A DNA stretch of 64,000 nt from Phycisphaeraceae bacterium (GTDB taxonomy: Bacteria; Planctomycetota; Phycisphaerae; Phycisphaerales; Phycisphaeraceae). The DNA is taken from contig JANQSF010000134.1 of assembly GCA_028284155.1 (NCBI GenBank), positions 1 through 64,000 on the forward strand. Reading direction: 5' to 3'. A program made the translations under genes and the position numbers. This document shows positions 1 through 7,106 of this stretch, in pieces; position 1 is the stretch's first letter; every line of letters starts with the position of its first letter. The notes beneath the pieces were generated by a model. The model saw nothing but the letters and a program-made list of their open reading frames with translations. It searched no databases and was not told the DNA's origin.

Positions 1-2
1 CC

Positions 3-614
3 GAATCGGCGGCCCCCAAGGCGGTCGAACCGGATGGCGCCCCGGGGTCGGCCGAACCGACCGACGGCGAGTTGGCGCGTCGCACGGCCGAGGGCGACCA
101 CGCGGCCGCCACGGCGTTGATCGAGCGGTACCAGCAGCCCGTCCGCGCGTTCCTGCGACGCCTGACCGGCCGGGCCGACGTGGCCGACGACCTGGCGCAG
201 GAGACGATGCTGCGGATGCTCAAACACGCCGACCGATACGACCCGAAGTACCCGATGCGCACCTGGCTGCTGACCATCGCCCGCCGGCTGTCCATCAACC
301 TGGGTCGCAAGGCGGGCAGCCGCGTCGCGAGCACCGAGTACCTGGGCATGCGGTCGGAAGAAAACGACCCGGCCGACACCGCGGCCGAGCACGACGCCCG
401 GGCCGCTTTGCGAGACCAACTGGCCGCCGCCATGCAGCACCTGAGCGAGCCACAACGCGCCGCCATCGCCCTGTTCCACCAGCAGGACATGAGCGTGGAA
501 CAGGTCGCGGACGTGATGGAGGTGCCCGTCGGCACGGTCAAGAGCCACCTGCACCGCGGCCGAGCGGCGATGCGAAAGATCCTGGGCCCGCAAATGGGAA
601 TCAGCGAGTCATGA
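3..614 (+). CDS. ECF-type RNA polymerase sigma factor (5' partial)
   Basis: Alternative sigma factor that would direct RNA polymerase to a dedicated promoter set. The reading frame is open to the left edge of the window, and the stretch DGELARRTAEGD before the first internal TTG (base 72) already looks like the conserved N-terminus of planctomycete ECF factors, so the true start lies outside. Sigma region 2 is visible as the IERYQQPVRAFLRRL helix followed by DDLAQETMLRML, and region 4 as a helix-turn-helix around MSVEQVADVMEVPVGTVKSHLHRG, the canonical ECF -35 reader. Its stop overlaps the next gene's start (ATGA), so it is probably translationally coupled to the membrane protein that follows, which has the layout of an anti-sigma factor. 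Family assignment is firm. The regulon is unknown. Confidence 0.93.
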   Translation, partial: ESAAPKAVEPDGAPGSAEPTDGELARRTAEGDHAAATALIERYQQPVRAFLRRLTGRADVADDLAQETMLRMLKHADRYDPKYPMRTWLLTIARRLSINLGRKAGSRVASTEYLGMRSEENDPADTAAEHDARAALRDQLAAAMQHLSEPQRAAIALFHQQDMSVEQVADVMEVPVGTVKSHLHRGRAAMRKILGPQMGISES

Positions 615-1204
615 AACAAGACGAACTGCACAACCTGTGGGACGATTACCGCGACGGCACGCTCGACGCGGAACAACGCCGCGCGTTCGAGCAGGCCGTG
701 GCCGACGACCCGCGCGCCGCCGAGTTGTTTGCGGCCGAGTCGCAGTGGCTCGACGCGCTGGCGGAGGTCGAAACGCCGGCCGCGTCGGACGACGTGTTTA
801 CACGCGGCGTGATGGATGCGTGGGGTGCGCCTGCGCAGCAACCTGTTTTGGCGCGCATCGGTTGGGGACGATTCGCGGCCGCGGCGGGTGTCGCCATCGC
901 CGCGACGATCACGCTGATCGTCTGGATCAATCAACCGAACGTGACGAACAACACCAAGCCGACCGGCCCGGTGGCCGGCGGCCCGCGCGGCACACCGACC
1001 GCGCCCGTTGCGCAGCCCGACCCGGTCGGCGCGATGCTCCGCAATGTCGATGCGCAGGTCAGTCAACAGCCGGTTCGGTTGCGGCAGGCCGTGAGCGAAA
1101 CCGTCGCCCTGCTCGATGTCAAGAATGTCATGAACCTGCTGGAAGTGCCGGTGCCCGACCCCGCGCAGTACGTCGAGCCCACCGACCCGGCCAAGAAGGG
1201 ATAG
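611..1204 (+). CDS. Putative membrane anti-sigma factor
   Basis: Predicted single-pass membrane protein of 197 residues. The N-terminal cytoplasmic part (about residues 1-75, HNLWDDYRDGTLDAEQRRAFE) resembles the short helical zinc-finger-like/anti-sigma N-termini that begin 'L..Y.DG.L...E...FE', but lacks the H-x3-C-x2-C zinc ligands. One hydrophobic helix follows (about residues 80-105, rich in A, V, I), then a proline/glycine-rich extracytoplasmic linker and a short tail. It starts at the ATG inside the sigma factor's stop (ATGA overlap), the usual arrangement of sigma/anti-sigma pairs. The role is inferred from context and topology rather than a strong motif. It could alternatively be a sensor or scaffold protein of the same operon. 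Confidence 0.7.
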   Translation: MKQDELHNLWDDYRDGTLDAEQRRAFEQAVADDPRAAELFAAESQWLDALAEVETPAASDDVFTRGVMDAWGAPAQQPVLARIGWGRFAAAAGVAIAATITLIVWINQPNVTNNTKPTGPVAGGPRGTPTAPVAQPDPVGAMLRNVDAQVSQQPVRLRQAVSETVALLDVKNVMNLLEVPVPDPAQYVEPTDPAKKG

Positions 1205-1207
1205 CCC

Positions 1208-2830
1208 GTGCGGATCAAGACTCGAAGTGTGTCACGTTTCGTTCGGCAAGGCGTTGTCGTCACGGCGATCGGTGCGCTGTTGACATCACTCGTCCACGCC
1301 GAGTCGCCGGCCGACCTCGCGCCGGACAAGGCCGGCGTGTTCGTGCAGATCGACGACGCCGCGGGCCTGCGCAAGGCCTACGAAAACGACCCGCTGGTCA
1401 AGTACCTCCAAAAGATGCTGCCTAACGAGGGTAAGCCCGGCGACTGGGTTGCCCTTGAAAAGATGCTCGGCCTGACGAGCGAGCAGATCGTCGACCGCTT
1501 TTTCGGCAAGTCAGCCGCGTTCGTCGCCGAAAGGCCCGAAGACGGCGGGCCTTGGATGCTCATGTCCCGCGTGACCGAGGCTGAACACAAGCTGGCCGTC
1601 GAAAAGCTTGGCCTGCAGTTCATCAACGAGGTCAACGGTTACAAGGCCTACCGCACGTCGGACGACTCAGCTCGCATGGCGTTCGGTAAAGAGTGGATGG
1701 TCATCGCTGAAAAACGGCACGAGCGCATCATCGGCGACGTGCTGAAGCAGGCCGACGGTTTCGCGCCGCTGTCCAAGGACAAGCAGTTCGCGGCGCAAAT
1801 CGCCAAGCTGCCCGCCGACCGGGTCGCGTTCGCCCTGCTGCGTGATTCGAGCAAGGGCGAACTGCATAGCTTCGCACTGACGCGCAACGGCCTCGACGCG
1901 GCGTTGCATTACGCGGGTCAGTCGCCACAAGCCACGCCGTTATTCGACCTGATGGGCGACGCCAAGGCGACGGACTTCGGCCCGCTGCCCGCATCAACAC
2001 TCGCGGCCGTGACGCTCAACCTGGACAAGATCAAACTCGAAGACACGGCCGCAATCGACCGCCTGCTCACGCCGCGCAAGTTCGAGACGGACATCGCGCC
2101 CAAACTCGCCGCGCCCGTCCTGCTATTCGCCGGGCAGGTCGATCCGGCCGAGATGGAACGCAAGCCCGACATGCCGCTGCCGGCGCTCGGCGTGGCGATC
2201 CGCTTGCGCGACCGAAGCGTGGCGATCGATCTCGACCGCGTGCTCGACAGCGTCGTGACCATCGCCAACGTCGGCACCATCCAGTGGCAGACCGCGCCGA
2301 TCGCGCTGCGTCACGTCACGTATCAACAAGGCGACGACGCCGTCGCATACCGCGTGGCCGACTTCGGCACGATGCTCGCGCAGCGCACACAACGGCCCGA
2401 ACTCGCGCCCATCCGCGTGACGTACGGCCGAATCGGCGACTGGTACGTCATCACGACACAGCACGCGTTCTTCAAGGCGTGTCTCAAGACTCAGACCGAT
2501 CCGACGACGGCGCTGGCGAACAGCCCGGCTTTCCGTGAGCTTGGCTTGCAGAACGCGCAGCGCCCGATCGGCGCGGCCTTCGTCCGCACCGAGCCGGTCG
2601 CCGACATGATGACCGCTTGGCTCAACCACTGGCGTGAACACCGCCCACAGTTGATCGCGTCGTCCGACGACCTGCCGCAAAGCCCCGAAGCCCGCTTCGC
2701 CCGCGGCGTGTCAATCCTCGCGACGATCCTCAAGCACCACAAGTCGGTCACGCTGCAAGCGCACCGCGACGATGACGGCCAAGTCCGTGCTGTCGCCGCG
2801 TTTAAGCGGAAGCCTGTCGCGCAGCCGTGA
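1208..2830 (+). CDS. Exported protein of unknown function (DUF3352-like)
   Basis: A 540-residue protein starting with GTG at 1208, preceded by AAGGG about 8 bases upstream. An N-terminal signal peptide ends near VHA-ES (about residue 31). The mature part begins DLAPDKAGVFVQIDDAAGLRKAYENDPLVKYL, a pattern I associate with DUF3352-like planctomycete proteins. No catalytic motif, heme motif or further membrane segment is evident. It follows the sigma and anti-sigma genes by 3 bases, so it is probably co-transcribed and may be the extracytoplasmic target or sensor of that regulatory pair. The family assignment is from memory of sequence flavour only. The function is not known. Confidence 0.75.
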   Translation: MRIKTRSVSRFVRQGVVVTAIGALLTSLVHAESPADLAPDKAGVFVQIDDAAGLRKAYENDPLVKYLQKMLPNEGKPGDWVALEKMLGLTSEQIVDRFFGKSAAFVAERPEDGGPWMLMSRVTEAEHKLAVEKLGLQFINEVNGYKAYRTSDDSARMAFGKEWMVIAEKRHERIIGDVLKQADGFAPLSKDKQFAAQIAKLPADRVAFALLRDSSKGELHSFALTRNGLDAALHYAGQSPQATPLFDLMGDAKATDFGPLPASTLAAVTLNLDKIKLEDTAAIDRLLTPRKFETDIAPKLAAPVLLFAGQVDPAEMERKPDMPLPALGVAIRLRDRSVAIDLDRVLDSVVTIANVGTIQWQTAPIALRHVTYQQGDDAVAYRVADFGTMLAQRTQRPELAPIRVTYGRIGDWYVITTQHAFFKACLKTQTDPTTALANSPAFRELGLQNAQRPIGAAFVRTEPVADMMTAWLNHWREHRPQLIASSDDLPQSPEARFARGVSILATILKHHKSVTLQAHRDDDGQVRAVAAFKRKPVAQP

Positions 2831-2850
2831 TCGAACACGGCCTGCTCAAC

Positions 2851-4227
2851 TTACTTCAAATGCCAATCATGCCCGTCCGCCATCACGCTGGCGTTGATGT
2901 CGTGCAACTTCTTTTTGAGCTGCGCGAGCAGGTCGGGTTGCTTCTCAGCGATGTTCGTCGTCTGGTTTGGGTCTTTCTCAAGATCAAACAGTTGATAGTT
3001 CTTGTACTTGCCCGACTTGATCCGCGGGATCCACGCCTCTTTGAACATGTTGCTTGTCGATAGCTCGTAGACCGGGTCGGCTGTGAGCGAATATCTCCCG
3101 TCACGGATCACGACGATCGGGCGTGACTTCTGCAGGTGCCAGTAGAGCGGCTGATGTCGGAAGAACCGTTTCGGCTCACCGAGCAGGATCGGCGACAGGT
3201 CGGAACCGTCCAGGTGTCGGTCAGCCGGCTTCGGCAGACCAAGGAGGCCGCACACGGTCGGCAGCACGTCGACCAGCCCGGCCGGCTCGCCGGCGACGAC
3301 GCCCTGCTTGATCCTGCCCGGCCAATGAAAGATGCCGGGCACGCGGATGCCCCCGTCCCAATTGCTGCCCTTCCGCCCGCGCAGGTCGCCGGTGCGGTCT
3401 TCGCGGTAGCTGCCGTTGTCCGAGGCGTAAACGATCAACGTATTCTGCGACTTGTCCACCTCGGCCAGTTTCTTGAGCAGGCGTGCGATTGCGCGGTCGG
3501 TATTGTCGATCGTGCCCGAGTAAACGGCGGCGCGGTCTTTGACGTTGCCGTATTGCTTCACGATCTCGTCCGGCGCGGCGATCGGCGCGTGCGGCTCGTG
3601 GAACCAGACATTCAGGTAGAACGGCTTGTCCGCGTCGCGGTGTTTGTCGAGCCAGGTGATGGCTTCGTCGACGACGAGTTGACACGCGTAGCCCTGCATC
3701 GGCCCGACCGGTTTGCCGTTGCGGATGAAGTTGTTCGGGTTCCTGTGGCTCGGGCCGGCGTTGTTCCACGTCGCAAACCAGTAGTCGAAACCGTGGTCCG
3801 CAGGCGTCGGTTTCTTACGCTGACCTGTCGGCAGGCCGAGGTGCCACTTACCGACATGCGCCGTCGCGTAGCCGGCCTGTTTGAGTACTTCCGCCAGCGT
3901 CACCTCGCGCTGTAGCAGGTGTGAGTTCTGACTGGCGTCGTGAATCCAACTGTAAACGCCCGCGCGGATGTGATGCCGCCCGGTCAGCAACGTCGCCCGC
4001 GACGGCGAACACACCGCGCAACCTGAATAGAAGTCGGTGAACCGCACACCGCCCGCCGCCAGACTGTCGATCGCCGGCGTCTTGACCGGCCCGCCGTAAC
4101 AACCGACGTCGCGGTAACCCAGGTCGTCCGCGAGCAGCACAACCACGTTCGGCCGATCGGCCGCGAAGGCGGAGGGCAGGCGCAACAGGCCGCAAAGCAA
4201 CAAACAACCCATGAGCATTAATCGCAT
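2851..4227 (-). CDS. Secreted type I sulfatase
   Basis: Formylglycine-dependent sulfate ester hydrolase. The start chosen is the ATG at 4227, preceded by GGAG 8 bases upstream and followed at once by a hydrophobic leader (MRLMLMGCLLLCGLL). An ATG 24 bases upstream would put polar residues before the leader. The product is 458 residues, normal for the family. Visible motifs are NVVVLLADDLG (first calcium-binding aspartates), C73-S-P-S-R within VCSPSRATLLTGR (the cysteine converted to formylglycine), VGKWHLG, and YASDNGSYR (metal-binding Asp-Asn). The substrate cannot be inferred. The gene converges on the exported protein to its left with a 20-base gap. It lies outside the tRNA-bounded accessory region that holds most other sulfatases of this window. 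Confidence 0.93.
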   Translation of the reverse strand: MRLMLMGCLLLCGLLRLPSAFAADRPNVVVLLADDLGYRDVGCYGGPVKTPAIDSLAAGGVRFTDFYSGCAVCSPSRATLLTGRHHIRAGVYSWIHDASQNSHLLQREVTLAEVLKQAGYATAHVGKWHLGLPTGQRKKPTPADHGFDYWFATWNNAGPSHRNPNNFIRNGKPVGPMQGYACQLVVDEAITWLDKHRDADKPFYLNVWFHEPHAPIAAPDEIVKQYGNVKDRAAVYSGTIDNTDRAIARLLKKLAEVDKSQNTLIVYASDNGSYREDRTGDLRGRKGSNWDGGIRVPGIFHWPGRIKQGVVAGEPAGLVDVLPTVCGLLGLPKPADRHLDGSDLSPILLGEPKRFFRHQPLYWHLQKSRPIVVIRDGRYSLTADPVYELSTSNMFKEAWIPRIKSGKYKNYQLFDLEKDPNQTTNIAEKQPDLLAQLKKKLHDINASVMADGHDWHLK

Positions 4228-4361
4228 GACTGACTCCGTGAATGGTCGCATCGAACGTGCAAAACAGCTTACCGCATTGGCTCACGGTCTCCTGCGCGGC
4301 CTCTTGAACACGTCGGACACCGATAGCGCCATGGGCTTTCGCCCATTGAACCCTCCGTGCT

Positions 4362-7106
4362 TCACGGCACCCGGTAACAACGCATCTCGCCGTTCTCGGC
4401 GAGCGTGACGAACCGGTCGCCGTCCGGCCAACCGACCACGGCGACGGGGGTCGGCCGATTCAGTTGCGCCTTGGCGATCAGCTTGTGCGTGCCGCGCAAC
4501 GTCTCGTAGACGCGGCACTCCTCATCGTCGACGAGGACGAGGTGGCCGCGCCGGTGCGTGAAGCACGCCCGCGGGGCGATCATGTCCGCAGCGACCTTGC
4601 GCACCTGCACATCGGTCAGGCCGTCGTGCACAAGCGTCGCGCCTTGAGAGTGCGTCAACGCGAAACGACAGCGGGCGGTCGGATGGATGGCGACCATGTC
4701 GTGACACATCTCGCCCTCTTCCAACAGAAACGTCCATTGACCGTCTTTGACGCAGACGACGGCACCCGCGAGATAGAGGTAAACCGTGTGATGCGAAACA
4801 CACAGCCGCGCCCGCTCGACCCAGTCGTGTTCGTCAACCGGCATGTTCACGAAGTGCTGCACAATCTCCGGAGGCATCTCATAGGACGCACGCAAGCCAC
4901 CCTCACGGTGATACACCTCCACGGCATTCAGGAACATATCGAAGCCGACCAGTGTCTGCCCCAAGCCGTGGGCGACGACGCTGTGACCGCCGCGCAACCA
5001 ATCAGGTGAATAGAGCGTCAACGGCCGCAACTCGTCCGTGCCCGCGAAGCGGATGTCGGCAATCGGCTGCCCTTCCCCGAACCAGATGACGCGCTGGTGG
5101 TCTGGGCAGGCCCCGTCGGCGAAACGGATGCGCTCGTGGTGCGGCACCTGCATGAAGTCGACGCTGTTGTGCGTCAGCAACGGGTTGCTCGGCGTCCGCC
5201 GAACGATGTGGTGTCCGTCGTTGTTCATGCCGAACGAAATCAGGCTGTTGCCGGCCACCTTCACGTCGTACCACTGCACAGCCGAGGGCAGTTGCCACGT
5301 CGACTCCGGGCTCAGGTCCTTGTGGTCCTGCCGATCTTCGACTTTCGCGGACTTGGCTGACCGGAGCATCTTGTCGGTGAACCGTCGGCCGTCACGCCGC
5401 AACAGCTTGTCATCCGCGTGCGGGACGGCGACGGCGGCCGTGACCTTATTAGCAACGGTCTCCGTGCAACCGCGACCCAGCAGCGTGGACGCGACGATCA
5501 GCACCTGGTCGTGCATCCAGTCGCCCGCGTTGCGGTCGGCGCAGTCGCGACCCGCGCCGGCCAGGACGCTCACCAGCGTCGCGGTCTGCGCATCGCTGTG
5601 CGAATGGGGAATCAACTCGGCGGTGAGTTGCCGCGCCCGTTCGTGCGCGCCGGTCCGGTTCAACAAGGCGTACAGCGCGACGAGGCATTTCTCGGCCTGC
5701 GCGTGGTCGGGCCAAGCCGCGTAGAGGGTGGTGATCGCCGCCTTGACATCGCGCAGCTTCTCTTCCTGGAGTTGGGCCGCGGCTAGCCGGTCCGACCGCG
5801 ACAGGCGGGCGTTCACCTCGTTCCGGTAGCACCGCCGAGCGTTGGGGTCGTCGCTGAGCCGTTCGTAGATCGACGCGGCCTTGAGCCACTTGTCGCGCTG
5901 CTCGTAAAGCTCCGCCGCCTCGGCCAGCAGGCCGCCATTCTCAAGGCATTTGGCCGCGCGTTCGTAAAGGTCCAGCCGGTCGCGGAAGATGACCGCCGCC
6001 TCGCGGTAGTAGCCGCCCGTTTCCAGCACCGTCGCCGCGCTGTGCAGGTCGCCCATCAGGTTCGCGTAGATGTACGCGGCGCGCCGGTGGTTGCCACGCT
6101 GCGCCTCGGCGATCGCCAACTCGCGGTAACGACGCAGCAAGGCGTTCTGCTGCTCGCGCTCGATCTCCCAATAGTCGGTCGGCCCGCCGCCGGCCAGCCC
6201 GCCGAGGCTGAACGACGGGTTATTTGTACCCAGCGTGTTCGACGGCGGCGCGACGCCGCGCGCCGCCTCGCCGCCGAACGGGATCGCGTGACGCAGCCCT
6301 TCCAACGGGTTCCGACTGAGCATGTCGAGCAGGCGGTGGATCTCGCGGTTTCGAAGAAAGTCATTGGCCTGCGCCGCGCCCGACGCCAGCCCCGCCGCCC
6401 ACTGCGCCATACCGCGCGTCAAGCCCGGCGCGTTCTCGCCGCCGGCCAGGCCGTGCACGATCTTGCCGAATGTCCCCTTCACCCCTCGGCCGAACTTCGC
6501 CGCCGCGGAGTCCGAAGGCTCGTCCGCCATCGGCGGCATGTCGCCGCTCTGCTTCGACCCGATGTCGTCCCCCCCCGCGCGCAGGATGTCTTCGATGATC
6601 GGCTCGATCTGTGGCCGCATCGACCGCAGTCGGTCGTTGATCGGCGGCACAGTCACCGCGCTGTGCCAACCGCCGTCGCGCGGAGTGGGCAGTTCGAACA
6701 AGTCGTACGGTGTCAGCACTTCCTGTTCGCCGTAGCCGATGAAACCGACGGCGGGGTGATAGACCGCCCAGTAGTGAACCAGCGCGGCGCGCAACTCGTC
6801 ATCGGTCAACGCGACCCCGAGCCGCGCGTGCGTCGGCAGGAAAAGACGATCGGCGATCAGCCCGTAAGACTCGCAACCGGCGGGCGGGTCGGGCAGCGCA
6901 CCGTTGTCATGCCAGATAACAAACCCAAGCAACGAGATGTCCGACCGAGATCGTGGCACCAGCAGCAGCCGAACGCCGCCCATCTTCGCCGTCATCGCCC
7001 GCAGCGCGTCGAACAGTCGGCCGGTGTCGGCGCTGTGGAGATGCCACGCGTGCGAATCGCGCTGCGCGTGCTTCGTCGGCCGAACTGTCAGGTCACACGT
7101 CTTCAT
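4362..7106 (-). CDS. TPR/helical-repeat plus C-terminal beta-propeller protein of a MoxR-vWA ternary system
   Basis: Last gene of the five-gene MoxR module, 914 residues, with no signal peptide. About residues 1-190 form an N-terminal domain with alternating hydrophobic strands (GGVRLLLVPRSRSD, LLGFVIWHDNG). After a Gly/Pro-rich stretch, residues about 325-520 are helical repeats of TPR type (AIAEAQRGNHRRAAYIYANL, AAELYEQRDKWLKAASIYERL). The C-terminal third (about 600-914) is a series of short strands with W and G turns, consistent with a beta-propeller. The ATG start overlaps the preceding vWA gene's stop (ATGA), so it is translationally coupled. In published ternary conflict systems such proteins are thought to be regulatory or ligand-sensing partners of the MoxR chaperone-like ATPase. 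That role is inference. I did not assign a bpX family number. Confidence 0.85.
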   Translation of the reverse strand: MKTCDLTVRPTKHAQRDSHAWHLHSADTGRLFDALRAMTAKMGGVRLLLVPRSRSDISLLGFVIWHDNGALPDPPAGCESYGLIADRLFLPTHARLGVALTDDELRAALVHYWAVYHPAVGFIGYGEQEVLTPYDLFELPTPRDGGWHSAVTVPPINDRLRSMRPQIEPIIEDILRAGGDDIGSKQSGDMPPMADEPSDSAAAKFGRGVKGTFGKIVHGLAGGENAPGLTRGMAQWAAGLASGAAQANDFLRNREIHRLLDMLSRNPLEGLRHAIPFGGEAARGVAPPSNTLGTNNPSFSLGGLAGGGPTDYWEIEREQQNALLRRYRELAIAEAQRGNHRRAAYIYANLMGDLHSAATVLETGGYYREAAVIFRDRLDLYERAAKCLENGGLLAEAAELYEQRDKWLKAASIYERLSDDPNARRCYRNEVNARLSRSDRLAAAQLQEEKLRDVKAAITTLYAAWPDHAQAEKCLVALYALLNRTGAHERARQLTAELIPHSHSDAQTATLVSVLAGAGRDCADRNAGDWMHDQVLIVASTLLGRGCTETVANKVTAAVAVPHADDKLLRRDGRRFTDKMLRSAKSAKVEDRQDHKDLSPESTWQLPSAVQWYDVKVAGNSLISFGMNNDGHHIVRRTPSNPLLTHNSVDFMQVPHHERIRFADGACPDHQRVIWFGEGQPIADIRFAGTDELRPLTLYSPDWLRGGHSVVAHGLGQTLVGFDMFLNAVEVYHREGGLRASYEMPPEIVQHFVNMPVDEHDWVERARLCVSHHTVYLYLAGAVVCVKDGQWTFLLEEGEMCHDMVAIHPTARCRFALTHSQGATLVHDGLTDVQVRKVAADMIAPRACFTHRRGHLVLVDDEECRVYETLRGTHKLIAKAQLNRPTPVAVVGWPDGDRFVTLAENGEMRCYRVP

